DNA from: Desulfobulbaceae bacterium
GTDB taxonomy: Bacteria > Desulfobacterota > Desulfobulbia > Desulfobulbales > Desulfobulbaceae
Direction: 5' to 3'
DNA length: 64,000 nt
Assembly: GCA_026987195.1 (NCBI GenBank)
Contig: JALSNC010000276.1
Span: 1 to 64,000 of the forward strand
In this document: positions 26,596 to 35,125 of the stretch, piece after piece
Layout: the number at the start of each line of letters is the position of its first letter
Position numbering within the stretch: the stretch's first letter is position 1
The notes under the pieces: generated by a model
Told to the model about the DNA's origin: nothing
Databases searched by the model: none
What the model saw: only the letters and a program-made list of their open reading frames with translations
Position numbers and translations under genes: made by a program

Positions 26596-26865
26596 GTGGC
26601 ACAGACAACGGAAAAGAAGAAAGAGATCATTGAAAAATTCAAAACCCACGACACCGATACCGGCTCCTGCGAGGTACAGATCGCGCTGCTCTCCGAGCGG
26701 ATCGCCTACCTGACCGAGCATTTCAAGACCCATCCAAAGGATCATCATTCGCGCCGCGGCCTGCTCAAGCTGGTCGGTCAGCGTCGCAGCCTGCTCAAAT
26801 ACCTGAAAAAAAGAGACATCACCAGGTACCGTTCCCTGATCAAGGAACTCGGTATCCGCAAGTAG
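26596..26865 (+). CDS. rpsO: 30S ribosomal protein S15
   Basis: An 89-residue S15, binding 16S rRNA helices 20-22. The diagnostic stretch is [23 protein letters not shown] start at 26596 with AGGAGG seven bases upstream. Followed by a hairpin and pnp, the conserved rpsO-pnp arrangement. Confidence 0.97.
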   Translation: MAQTTEKKKEIIEKFKTHDTDTGSCEVQIALLSERIAYLTEHFKTHPKDHHSRRGLLKLVGQRRSLLKYLKKRDITRYRSLIKELGIRK

Positions 26866-26879
26866 AAGGAACCCTGCCA

Positions 26880-26908
26880 CGCCCGGACAGCGGAGTGCTG
26901 TCCGGGCG
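26880..26908 (+). terminator. Strong rpsO 3' hairpin
   Basis: A 12-bp perfect stem CGCCCGGACAGC with a GGAGT loop, 15 bases after the rpsO stop, followed by CGGCTTTTC. The T-tract is short and offset, so it may work as a partial terminator and as a 3'-end barrier to exonucleases. Confidence 0.75.
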
Positions 26909-26942
26909 CGGCTTTTCTGGCCCGGCGGACCTGGAATCAGAA

Positions 26943-27038
26943 CACGCACAGAGACACAAAGGATGGGGTACCGGTTGCCTGTGCCCGGAAAGCATCCGGG
27001 CGGCATCCTGCTCCCCATCCTTTGTGCCTCTTTGTGTT
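26943..27038 (+). promoter_or_regulatory. Long imperfect hairpin in the pnp leader
   Basis: ACACGCACAGAGACACAAAG plus GATGGGG faces CCCCATCCTTTGTG plus CCTCTTTGTGT around a smaller inner stem-loop (CCCGG...CCGGG). It is a stem of about 25 bp in the untranslated leader of pnp, 73 bases before the ATG. In E. coli the pnp leader hairpin is cut by RNase III and mediates PNPase autoregulation; an analogous role is inferred from position and shape only. Confidence 0.55.
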
Positions 27039-27110
27039 GCGTCAGTCGACGGATTCCGGGTCGCCGCCAACCCATACACGATCCGGCATATCCGGAGACA
27101 GGAGTAATCT

Positions 27111-29198
27111 ATGTACAAGAAAGTTGAAGCCGACGTCGGCGCCTGCACCATGACCTTTGAGACCGGCAAGATGGCGCGGCAGGCCAATGGCGCCGTGGTC
27201 GTCTCCTGCGGCGACACCATGGTGCTGGTCACGGCGGTGGCCGAGAAGAAGACCAAGGATATGGGCTTCCTGCCCCTGACCATCGAGTACCAGGAACGGA
27301 TGTATGCGGCCGGCCGTATCCCGGGCAGCTATTTCCGCCGCGAGATCGGGCGTCCCAGCGAGAAGGAGGTGCTGACCTGCCGGCTCATCGACCGGCCCCT
27401 GCGGCCGCTTTTCCCCAAGGGATACTGCAGCGAGACCCAGGTCATCATCACCGTCTTTTCCGCGGACCAGGAGATCGACCCCGATATCCTGGCCATGAAC
27501 GGCGCCTCGGTGTCCCTGGCCATCTCCGATATCCCCTGGAACGGCCCCATTGCCGCGGCCCGCGTCGGCTACGTGGATGGCGAGTATATCCTCAATCCCA
27601 CCAGGAGCCAGCTCGAACAGTCGCAGATGAACCTGGTGGTGGCCGGCACCGAGACCGCAGTGGTTATGGTGGAGGGCCGTACCGGCGAACTGGCCGAAGA
27701 CGTGATCCTGGAGGCGATCTTCTTCGCCCATGAGGGCATCCAGCCGCTGATCGCGATGCAGAACGAACTGCGCCGGGAGATCGGCCGGCCCAAGCGGCAG
27801 GTGGTGGCGCCGGAGATCAACGAGACCCTCAGGGCCCGGGTGGAAGAGGTTGCCGCCGCCGGCATGGAGGAGGTTGTCACCACGGCCGACAAGATGGCCC
27901 GCGGCGAGCGTTACGACCAGCTCAAGGAAGAGGTCCTGGCGCAGATAGACGAGGAACTCTACGAGTCCGAATCCGAGGTCCTGGATCTGCTCTCCGACTT
28001 CAAGAAGTCCCTGATGCGGGACCGTATCGTCAACCGGAGCCAGCGCATCGACGGCCGCGCCTTTGACCAGGTCCGGCCCATCGAGTGCGAGGTCGGGGCC
28101 CTGCCCCGGGCCCACGGGTCGGCTCTGTTCACCCGCGGCGAGACCCAGGCCATGGTCATCGCCACCCTGGGCAGCGAGCGGGACGAACAGCACCTGGAGG
28201 GGCTGGGCGGTGACGTCTACCGTCGCTTCATGCTCCATTACAACTTTCCGCCCTTCTGCGTGGGTGAGGTCCGGTTCCTGCGCGGCCCCAGCCGCCGCGA
28301 CATCGGCCACGGCACCCTGGCCCGGCGCGGCATCGAGGCGGTCCTGCCATCGGACGAGGAGTTTCCCTACACCATCCGTGTGGTCTCCGAGGTCCTGGAG
28401 TCCAACGGTTCCTCCTCCATGGCCACGGTCTGCGGCGCCAGCCTGGCCCTGATGGATGCCGGGGTGCCGGTCAAGGCCCCGGTTTCCGGTGTGGCCATGG
28501 GCCTGATCAAGGAGGATGACAAGGTGGTGGTTCTGACCGATATCCTCGGTGACGAAGACCACCTGGGCGATATGGATTTCAAGGTGGTGGGAACCAGCGA
28601 GGGGATCACCGCCCTGCAGATGGACATCAAGATCGACGGTGTGGACCGCGAGGTCATGGGGCGGGCCCTGGCCCAGGCCAGGGAGGCACGCCTCCATATC
28701 CTCGACAGGATGGCCCGTGCCATCAGCGAGCCCAGGGAGGCGGTCTCCGAACATGCGCCCAAGTACATCTCCATCAAGATCCATCCGGACAAGATCCGGG
28801 ATATCATCGGCCCAGGCGGCAAGGTGATCCGCGAGATGACCGCCGAATATGATTCCAAGATCGATGTCGAGGATGACGGCACGGTCAAGATCTTCAGCAA
28901 TAACTCGGAACAGTCCAAGGCCCTGGTGGCCCGCATCGAGGAGATGACCGCCATGCCCGAGGTGGGCAAGATCTACGAGGGCGAGGTCCGGACCATCAAG
29001 GACTTTGGCGCCTTTGTCCAGATCCTGCCCGGGACCGACGGCATGGTCCACATCTCGGAGCTGAAGAAGGAGCGGGTCAACAAGGTGACCGATGTCCTCA
29101 AGGAGGGCGACATGGTCCGGGTCAAGGTGATCGATATCGATAACCGCGGCCGGATCCGTCTCAGCCGCAAGGCGGCGCTGGCGCCCGGCGAGGAGTAG
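27111..29198 (+). CDS. pnp: Polyribonucleotide nucleotidyltransferase (PNPase)
   Basis: A 695-residue phosphorolytic 3'-5' exoribonuclease. Two RNase PH-like halves (first with [14 protein letters not shown], second with [19 protein letters not shown] and [12 protein letters not shown]), a KH domain near 555-615 ([20 protein letters not shown]), and a C-terminal S1 domain ([20 protein letters not shown]). ATG follows GGAG. Normal length. The trimer usually associates with RNase E in the degradosome. Confidence 0.97.
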   Translation: MYKKVEADVGACTMTFETGKMARQANGAVVVSCGDTMVLVTAVAEKKTKDMGFLPLTIEYQERMYAAGRIPGSYFRREIGRPSEKEVLTCRLIDRPLRPLFPKGYCSETQVIITVFSADQEIDPDILAMNGASVSLAISDIPWNGPIAAARVGYVDGEYILNPTRSQLEQSQMNLVVAGTETAVVMVEGRTGELAEDVILEAIFFAHEGIQPLIAMQNELRREIGRPKRQVVAPEINETLRARVEEVAAAGMEEVVTTADKMARGERYDQLKEEVLAQIDEELYESESEVLDLLSDFKKSLMRDRIVNRSQRIDGRAFDQVRPIECEVGALPRAHGSALFTRGETQAMVIATLGSERDEQHLEGLGGDVYRRFMLHYNFPPFCVGEVRFLRGPSRRDIGHGTLARRGIEAVLPSDEEFPYTIRVVSEVLESNGSSSMATVCGASLALMDAGVPVKAPVSGVAMGLIKEDDKVVVLTDILGDEDHLGDMDFKVVGTSEGITALQMDIKIDGVDREVMGRALAQAREARLHILDRMARAISEPREAVSEHAPKYISIKIHPDKIRDIIGPGGKVIREMTAEYDSKIDVEDDGTVKIFSNNSEQSKALVARIEEMTAMPEVGKIYEGEVRTIKDFGAFVQILPGTDGMVHISELKKERVNKVTDVLKEGDMVRVKVIDIDNRGRIRLSRKAALAPGEE

Positions 29199-29204
29199 GC
29201 CGTC

Positions 29205-29660
29205 ATGGACAAGGTCCCTGTCCGCTTCACCTGGCTCGAAAGCCGTCATGCCCGGGACCTGGCCCTGCCGCTCTATGCGACGGGCCTGGCCGCCGGCATG
29301 GATGTGCAGGCGGCGGTGGATGAGCCGCTGACCATGGCTGCGGGTGATATCGTTCTGGTGCCGTCAGGCTTCGCCGTTGCCATCACCCCCGGCTATGAGC
29401 TCCAGGTACGGCCCCGGTCCGGGCTGGCCGTCGGCCACGGCATCACGGTGATCAACGCGCCGGGCACCATTGATGCTGATTACCGCGGCGAGGTCAGGAT
29501 CGGCCTGGTCAACCTGGGCCGGCAATCCTTTGTCATCCGGCGGGGTGACCGCATCGCCCAGCTGGTGCTGGCCCCGGTCTGCCGGGCCCGGCTGGAGGTG
29601 GTGGAACGGCTGGACCGGACCGCACGCGGCAGCGGCGGTTTCGGCCATACCGGGATTTAG
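29205..29660 (+). CDS. dut: Deoxyuridine 5'-triphosphate nucleotidohydrolase
   Basis: A 151-residue trimeric dUTPase, hydrolysing dUTP to dUMP. Motif 1 is GMDVQAA in place of the usual AGxDLxA. Motif 2 is [12 protein letters not shown], motif 3 [14 protein letters not shown] with the catalytic Asp, motif 4 [11 protein letters not shown], and motif 5 [10 protein letters not shown]. The start is six bases after the pnp stop. Confidence 0.94.
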   Translation: MDKVPVRFTWLESRHARDLALPLYATGLAAGMDVQAAVDEPLTMAAGDIVLVPSGFAVAITPGYELQVRPRSGLAVGHGITVINAPGTIDADYRGEVRIGLVNLGRQSFVIRRGDRIAQLVLAPVCRARLEVVERLDRTARGSGGFGHTGI

Positions 29661-29673
29661 GGGCGGCAGGGGC

Positions 29674-30483
29674 GTGCGGTTCTGTGTCCTCGGCAGCGGT
29701 TCCAGGGGCAACTGCACCCTGGTCGAGTCGGAGCGTACCAGCCTCCTCATCGATGCCGGTTTCTCCGGACGCGAGATCGGCCGGCGCCTGACCGCCATCG
29801 GTCGCCGGCCTGAAGAGCTCGACGCCATCCTGGTGTCCCACGAACACGGGGATCACATCAGGGGGGTGGGCATCCTCTGCCGGCGCTACACCCTGCCCCT
29901 GCATATCAACCGGCCAACGCTGCAGGCGGCCGAGGGGCAGCTCGGCAGGGTCGAGGAAGTGTGTAAGTTCGCCACCGGCGAGCCCTTTGTCCTGGGAGAC
30001 CTGCGGATCCACCCCTTTTCCGTTTCCCACGATACTGCCGATCCGGTGGGGTTCGTCATCTCCGACGGCTGCTGCCGGTTCGGCTACTGTACCGATACCG
30101 GCAGGGTGACCAGGCTGATTGCCCATCACCTGCGCGCCTGCCAGGGCTTAGTCCTCGAGGCCAACCATGATCCGCGGATGCTGATGGACGGTCCCTATCC
30201 ACCGGCCCTGAAGCAGCGCGTCCGTTCCGGCAGCGGGCACCTTGCCAACGGCGATGCCGCGGCCCTTGCCGCCACGCTCGCCGCCGGCAGCCTGCGCAAG
30301 CTTGTGCTGGCCCATGTCAGCGAAACCAACAACCGGCCCGAGCTGGTGCTGCAGGCGGTCCGTGACCGCCTGGGAAACCTGTGTCACCGCCTGTCCATCA
30401 CCGTGGCCGAGCAGGACAGGCCCGGCCGCATGGCCCATCTTTCCGGGCCACCAGTGGTGGAACCATCCGCCCGCCGGTCCTGA
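29674..30483 (+). CDS. Metallo-beta-lactamase-fold hydrolase (WalJ/YycJ-like)
   Basis: A 269-residue MBL-fold protein. It begins VRFCVLGSGSRGNCTLVE, the signature of the YycJ/WalJ exonuclease-like group. The metal motif is SHEHGDHIRG, followed by a C-terminal LAHVSETNNRP where the last metal histidine is expected. The likely start is GTG 29674, 13 bases after dut. Homologues act in DNA mismatch repair or cell-wall coordination; the role here is open. Its stop codon directly abuts a family B repeat. Confidence 0.82.
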   Translation: MRFCVLGSGSRGNCTLVESERTSLLIDAGFSGREIGRRLTAIGRRPEELDAILVSHEHGDHIRGVGILCRRYTLPLHINRPTLQAAEGQLGRVEEVCKFATGEPFVLGDLRIHPFSVSHDTADPVGFVISDGCCRFGYCTDTGRVTRLIAHHLRACQGLVLEANHDPRMLMDGPYPPALKQRVRSGSGHLANGDAAALAATLAAGSLRKLVLAHVSETNNRPELVLQAVRDRLGNLCHRLSITVAEQDRPGRMAHLSGPPVVEPSARRS

Positions 30484-30653
30484 GTAAAAGTTCAGCAGCA
30501 CGCCATCTGTACGCCCTCGCGGCTGGCCGCATATAGCGGGCTATGGACGACCAGCCACGATCACGCACAGCTGACGCACTGCTGAACTTTTACCAAAGGT
30601 GTTGCTATTTTCAGGTAGTTGCTGATATCGGTGAACTATTCCAACTATTACGG
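30484..30653. repeat. Family B nested palindromic repeat, copy 1
   Basis: It starts the base after the hydrolase stop. Outer arms GTAAAAGTTCAGCAG and CTGCTGAACTTTTAC are perfect inverted repeats. Inside is a second hairpin (GGCTGG and CCAGCC around a GCTAT core). The right flank, GTTGCTATTTTCAGGTAG then CGGTGAACTATT, is the portable block also found alone at 12203, 21448 and 54250. About 95 % alike by eye to copy 2 at 33545. Confidence 0.85.
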
Positions 30654-30671
30654 TCCTGATGCGGAGGGAAT

Positions 30672-31412
30672 GTGAAACCGGGTCTCCTGCTGTGGATGCT
30701 GAGTGTACTGCTCCTGGCGGCGCCGGTATCGGCGCGGAGCTTTCTCGTCCTTACCGAGGACCTGCCGCCGGTGCATTTTGAACAGGACGGCAAGGTCGTC
30801 GGCATCGCCACCGAGGTGGTCGAGGCGATCTTCCGGCAGGCGGGCCTGGAGCCGTCCATCAGGATCTATCCCTGGAAACGGGCCTACCAGATCGCCCTGC
30901 GCACAAAGGATTCTTTCATCTTCACCATCAACCGTACCCGGGAACGGGAACATCTCTTCAAGTGGATCGGTCCGATCCTGCAGAAGCGGACCTGCCTGTT
31001 CAGGCTCAGGTCCCGCCGGGATATCCGGGTCAGGACTCTCGATGATGTCAGGAAGTACACCACGGCCGTGATCCTGGGGTATGCCCTCACCGACCGCCTC
31101 CTCGACGAAGGGTTTGCCGAAAACCGTGAACTGATCGTCACCCACAACAAGAAATCCCAGATCCGGGTCTTTCTCAGCGGTCACGCCGATCTGATCACCG
31201 GCAACGAGTACACCCTGGCCTGGGCCCTGCGCAAAGAGGGATATTCCATGGACATGGTGGAGCCGGTCCTGGTGATGACGGAAAGGGGGTACTACCTGGC
31301 CGCCAATCCATCCGTGGATGACGCCGTCATCCGGCGATTGCAGCAGGCCAGCGACGTGGTGGCCCAGAGCGGGGCCATTCCAGGGATCATCAAGAAATAC
31401 ATGGAGTTTTGA
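30672..31412 (+). CDS. Periplasmic solute-binding (SBP_bac_3-type) sensor protein
   Basis: A 246-residue exported protein. Signal peptide 1-21 (LLLWMLSVLLLAAPVSA). The remainder matches the type-3 solute-binding fold: LTEDLPPVHFEQDGKVVGIA, then PWKRAYQIALRTKDSFIFTI, a pattern typical of the polar-amino-acid-like proteins linked to signalling. No permease or ATPase genes are nearby; the next gene, overlapping by four bases, is a membrane sensor kinase. It probably presents a ligand to that kinase rather than serving an ABC importer. GTG start after GGAGGG. Confidence 0.82.
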   Translation: MKPGLLLWMLSVLLLAAPVSARSFLVLTEDLPPVHFEQDGKVVGIATEVVEAIFRQAGLEPSIRIYPWKRAYQIALRTKDSFIFTINRTREREHLFKWIGPILQKRTCLFRLRSRRDIRVRTLDDVRKYTTAVILGYALTDRLLDEGFAENRELIVTHNKKSQIRVFLSGHADLITGNEYTLAWALRKEGYSMDMVEPVLVMTERGYYLAANPSVDDAVIRRLQQASDVVAQSGAIPGIIKKYMEF

Positions 31413-33544
31413 AGACTTCTTCCTTCCGTTTCCCCGGGGGAGGCCGTACAGGCCGCAAGCTCATCTGGAGGGTGTTTCTCTTCAGCTCGCTGATCACCCT
31501 TCTCCTGACGGCCCTGCAGCTCTACCTCGATTTCAGGGCCGATGTCGCCGGTATCAACTCCTTTCTCGAGTCCATCCAGCGGACCGACCTCAGGCCCATT
31601 GCCCAGAGTGTCTGGATCCTCGATGATGTCCAGGTCAACCTGCAGCTGGAGGGCCTTATCCATCGTCAGGATATCGTCTATGCCGCTGTCGAGGTGGAGG
31701 ACGGTCCCGGCTGGCACCGGGGCAGCCCCATTCCCCGGCGAGCCATCACCGCCACCTTTCCGCTCCACTATGAGCATCACGGCAAGGATGAGCTGCTGGG
31801 CCGCCTCAGGGTCGCCGCCTCCCTGGAGGGCGTCTACGGCCGTCTGCTGCGACGGGTCAAGGTCATCCTGCTTGCCAACGGTATCAAGACCTTTCTGGTC
31901 ATCGGTTTTGCCCTGCTTATCTTCCAGTACATGGTGACCAGGCACCTGGTTCACATGGCCGCCTTTGTCCAGGATCTCGAGGTGCACAGGCAGCAGCCGC
32001 CCCTGCGTCTCGACCGCCCCTCCTCCCGCGCGCCCGACGAGCTCGATCTGGTTGTCAACGGTATCAACCATATGCGCCAGCGCGGATATCAGACCTTCTG
32101 CGCCCTTCGGGAGAGGGAGCAGCGCCTGCGTCTGTTCTTCGATTCCACCGAAGAGGCCATCTTCGGTGTGGGCCTGGATGGTCGCTGTACCTTTGCCAAC
32201 CAGGCCTGCCTGCGGCTGCTCGGCCACGCGGACCAGCGGGAGGTCCTGGAAAAGGACATTGTCAGCCTGGTCCAGCCCCCCTCCTGCCCAGGTGGTTCCG
32301 GCAGGCGGATCAGGAGCCTGGTCTTTGCCGCCATGCGCGGCGAACGTTCGGTGAGCAGCGACGAGGAAAAACTCTGCCGGGGCGACGGCGGATGGCTGCC
32401 CATTGCCCTGCGGGTCTACCCGGTGCTCGAGTGCGGTCGCTGCCGGGGAGCCGTGGTTTTTTTCGCCGATATCAGTGAGCAGCAGCGGTTGCAGCATGAA
32501 AAGCATCTCCTTGCCCGGGTGGTGCACCAGTCACCGCTGTCAGTGGTCATTTCCGATGCCAGGGGCAAGATCACCTATGTTAATCCGGGCTTTGAGAAGA
32601 TAACCGGCTATGGTGCGGACGAGGTGGTCGGGCGCAGACCATTTTTCCTCCACAACGATCTGCTCGATCCGCACCAGTACCGCAGGATCAGGGCAACCCT
32701 CCGCCGGGGTGAGCAGTGGCGGGGCCGCCTGACCAACACCACCCGCTCCGGAGCTGTCTTCAACCTCGATACCGTGATCTCGGCGGTGCGGGGTACCGAC
32801 GGCAGGGTGACCAACCTGGTCGCCGTTTCCCGTGATATCACCCGCGAGATGGAGCTGCAGGATCAGCTCCATCACGCCCAGAAACTGGAGGCCATCGGCA
32901 AGCTGTCCGCCTCCATTGCCCACGAGTTCGGCAATCCGCTGCTGGGAGTGCGCTTCGCGGTGAGGGACATCAAGACCAGGTTTACCCGGGATTCCGAGGA
33001 GTACCGGATGATGGACCTTGCGGAGCGGGAATGCGACCGGATGAAGAAGATGATCCGCGATCTGCAGCATTTCAACCGGCCGACAACCGGGGTCAGGGCC
33101 CGCTTCCCCCTCCACGACATCCTTGATGACATCCTCCTTTTTCACCGGCGCTTTCTCGTCTCCCGCCGGATCCGTCTCCTGAAGCGGTATACCGGGGAAC
33201 CGGTGTATATTCTTGCCGTGGAGGATCAGATCAGGCAGGTATTCGTGAATCTGCTGCTCAATGCCGGTGAGGCCATGGGGCGGGAGGGAGGTACGATCAC
33301 GGTGAGCACCGAGGTGCGGGGGAAGATGGTGGCCGTCTCCATCGGCGACACCGGTGTCGGCATACGGGCCGAGCACCTGGATCATGTCTTTGAGCCCTTT
33401 TTCACCACCAAGCTCGAAGTCGAGGGCACGGGTCTGGGACTGCCGGTCTCCTACGGCATTGTCACCGGCCATGGCGGTGATATAACGGTCCGGTCGATAC
33501 CGGGCAGGGAGACGGTCTTTACCGTCACCCTGCCCCTGGCCTGA
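31409..33544 (+). CDS. Membrane PAS-domain sensor histidine kinase
   Basis: A 711-residue hybrid-free kinase. TM1 about 20-40, a periplasmic loop of about 120 residues, TM2 about 155-180 (LANGIKTFLVIGFALLIFQ), a degenerate HAMP-like stretch, PAS1 about 235-345, PAS2 about 365-480 (YVNPGFEKITGYGADEVVGR), HisKA with phospho-acceptor His505 in SIAHEFGNPL, then HATPase (N box NLLLNAGEAM, G boxes GDTGVGI and GTGLGLPVSYGIV). TTG start overlaps the preceding stop, so binding protein and kinase are made together. No cognate regulator is adjacent. Confidence 0.88.
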   Translation: MKTSSFRFPGGGRTGRKLIWRVFLFSSLITLLLTALQLYLDFRADVAGINSFLESIQRTDLRPIAQSVWILDDVQVNLQLEGLIHRQDIVYAAVEVEDGPGWHRGSPIPRRAITATFPLHYEHHGKDELLGRLRVAASLEGVYGRLLRRVKVILLANGIKTFLVIGFALLIFQYMVTRHLVHMAAFVQDLEVHRQQPPLRLDRPSSRAPDELDLVVNGINHMRQRGYQTFCALREREQRLRLFFDSTEEAIFGVGLDGRCTFANQACLRLLGHADQREVLEKDIVSLVQPPSCPGGSGRRIRSLVFAAMRGERSVSSDEEKLCRGDGGWLPIALRVYPVLECGRCRGAVVFFADISEQQRLQHEKHLLARVVHQSPLSVVISDARGKITYVNPGFEKITGYGADEVVGRRPFFLHNDLLDPHQYRRIRATLRRGEQWRGRLTNTTRSGAVFNLDTVISAVRGTDGRVTNLVAVSRDITREMELQDQLHHAQKLEAIGKLSASIAHEFGNPLLGVRFAVRDIKTRFTRDSEEYRMMDLAERECDRMKKMIRDLQHFNRPTTGVRARFPLHDILDDILLFHRRFLVSRRIRLLKRYTGEPVYILAVEDQIRQVFVNLLLNAGEAMGREGGTITVSTEVRGKMVAVSIGDTGVGIRAEHLDHVFEPFFTTKLEVEGTGLGLPVSYGIVTGHGGDITVRSIPGRETVFTVTLPLA

Positions 33545-33703
33545 GGTAAAAGTTCAGCAGCACGCCATCTGCACGCGCTCGCGGCTGGCCGCATAGCCGG
33601 CTATAGACGGCCGGCCACGATCACGCACAGCTGACGCACTGCTGAACTTTTACCAAAGGTGTCGCTATTTTCAGGTAGTTGCTGATAGCGGTGAACTATT
33701 ACG
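33545..33703. repeat. Family B nested palindromic repeat, copy 2
   Basis: It begins directly after the kinase stop with GGTAAAAGTTCAGCAGCACG. The same outer inverted arms, inner GCTGGCCG hairpin and right flank ending CGGTGAACTATTAC as copy 1. Both large copies bracket the binding-protein/kinase pair in direct orientation, 3.06 kb apart. Confidence 0.85.
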
Positions 33704-33738
33704 GCCTGAGGGGTCGGCCGGTGCCGCCCGCGGAGTAC

Positions 33739-34653
33739 TCAGCCCCGGGGGTGGAACCGGCTGTGGATCGACTTGAGACGGGAGATGTCGACCTTGGTGT
33801 AGATCTGGGTTGTAGTGATATCGGAATGGCCCAGCATCATCTGTACCGAGCGGAGATCAGCGCCGCCTGCCAGCAGGTGGGTGGCAAAGGAGTGCCGGAG
33901 CATGTGCGGACTCACCGGCCTGTCGATCCCGGCTCCCCTGGCGATCTCGCCGATGATCTGCCAGAAGCGGTTGCGGGTCATGGCCCGGCCACGGTTGCTG
34001 ACAAAGAGCAGCGGGCTCGGCCTGTTTTTGAGGATCAGGGGCCGACCATGATCCAGGTACTCCTGGATTCGCTGTCGGGTGGCCTCGGCAAAGGGGATCA
34101 TCCGCTCCTTGTTGCCCTTGCCCAGGATGCGGACATGGCCGCCGGCCAGGTTGCACCCTTTGACCGGCAGGGAGACAAGCTCCGAGACCCTGAGACCGGT
34201 GGCGTAGAGCAGGTGCAGCATGGCGCAGTTGCGCAGGGCGAGGGGGGCGGGATCTGTCGGCGGGGTGAGCATTCTGCTGACCTCGCTGATGTTGAGAGCC
34301 TTGGGCAGGCTGCGGCCGGTGCGGGGCGGGTCGATGTCCGCCACCGGACTGGCCGTTATCAGGCCCTGACCTGCGAGAAAGGCAAAAAAGGAGCGCAGGG
34401 CTGCCAGACGGCGGGCATTGCTGCGCGCTCCGGTGCCGTGGTCGTGGCAGTACCGGAAAAAGGCCTGCACGTGATGGAGCCGGATCTGGTCGGGTTGCCT
34501 GATCCTGTGCTGCTGGAGAAAGTCGAGAAAGAGAGCGAGATCGGAAGAGTAGGCCTGTATGGTGTTGGCGGCAAGACGTTGCTGAACAGTGAGGTGCTGC
34601 ACAAACCGCTCCACCGTTTCGGCAAGCGGAGACATGCTGTCCACAGGTGGCAT
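33739..34653 (-). CDS. xerD: Tyrosine recombinase XerD/XerC type
   Basis: A 304-residue integrase-fold recombinase. SAM-like core-binding domain about 10-100, catalytic domain about 115-295 with the full set: Arg155 (ATGLRVSEL), Lys179 (ILGKGNKER), His250 and Arg253 (HMLRHSFATHLL), His276 (MLGHSDITTTQIY) and Tyr285. Length and core fit chromosome-dimer resolution enzymes acting at dif, not phage integrases. No dif-like site was identified here, and XerC versus XerD cannot be told confidently. Confidence 0.85.
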   Translation of the reverse strand: MPPVDSMSPLAETVERFVQHLTVQQRLAANTIQAYSSDLALFLDFLQQHRIRQPDQIRLHHVQAFFRYCHDHGTGARSNARRLAALRSFFAFLAGQGLITASPVADIDPPRTGRSLPKALNISEVSRMLTPPTDPAPLALRNCAMLHLLYATGLRVSELVSLPVKGCNLAGGHVRILGKGNKERMIPFAEATRQRIQEYLDHGRPLILKNRPSPLLFVSNRGRAMTRNRFWQIIGEIARGAGIDRPVSPHMLRHSFATHLLAGGADLRSVQMMLGHSDITTTQIYTKVDISRLKSIHSRFHPRG

Positions 34654-34708
34654 GGTTTCCGGTCCCGGGGCAGGTGGAGAGAAAGCGGGCCTGAACGGCT
34701 ACCGGCAG

Positions 34709-34724
34709 CGGTGAACTATTACGT
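34709..34724. repeat. GGTAAWAGTTCA-family remnant
   Basis: CGGTGAACTATTACG, the terminal block of the family, alone in the spacer between xerD and rpsU. Confidence 0.4.
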
Positions 34725-34766
34725 CGTCATCTTCGGGGCGACAGGCAGGCCGCCCCGGAGATGAGC

Positions 34767-34961
34767 CTAGTATCGGTTTCTCATCCTGTTGTATTTGCGA
34801 AGTTTTCTCAGCGCTTCTGCTGCTTTGCGCCGTTTTTTGACGCTGGGTTTTTCGTAGTATTCACGCCGTTTCAGCTCGCGCTTGATACCATCAATCTGCA
34901 GCTTTTTCTTCAGCTGGCGGATAGCGTACTCAAGGTCACCCCTGACTTCTACTTCGATCAT
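34767..34961 (-). CDS. rpsU: 30S ribosomal protein S21
   Basis: A 64-residue basic S21. Characteristic run KRELKRREYYEKPSVKKRRK followed by KLRKYNRMRNR. S21 supports initiation by assisting Shine-Dalgarno pairing. The ATG at 34961 has AAAGGA upstream. It has its own promoter and a leader of about 130 bases. Confidence 0.95.
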   Translation of the reverse strand: MIEVEVRGDLEYAIRQLKKKLQIDGIKRELKRREYYEKPSVKKRRKAAEALRKLRKYNRMRNRY

Positions 34962-34997
34962 AATAGAATCACATCCTTTGACTTTTGGAGACTCCGT

Positions 34998-35055
34998 GGT
35001 CCGGGAGCCGATGTGCCGAGGTGGTGAAAGATCTTCGGTACGTGGCTCGGACCAT
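34998..35055 (-). promoter_or_regulatory. Structured rpsU leader
   Basis: Between promoter and start the transcript can fold: GGTCCGAGCC pairs with GGCTCCCGGACC, and ACCATGGACATCCATGGT adds a perfect palindrome just upstream (35050-35067). It may be an autoregulatory leader, but no known riboswitch was recognised. Confidence 0.4.
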
Positions 35056-35096
35056 GGATGTCCATGGTTTTCGGATTGAAATTAATAAAAAATTAT

Positions 35097-35125
35097 AATT
35101 TATCCCGGCTGGAGAGATCTGTCAA
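35097..35125 (-). promoter_or_regulatory. Promoter of rpsU
   Basis: On the minus strand TTGACA (35125-35120), 17-base spacer, TAAATT (35102-35097). The minus-35 overlaps the stop codon of the upstream oxidase gene, and the region after it is AT-rich. Confidence 0.65.

Noticed and set aside
33739-34653. XerD as integrase of a mobile island
   Set aside because: Length and domain order fit a chromosomal Xer recombinase; no att-like repeats, phage genes or tRNA target lie next to it.
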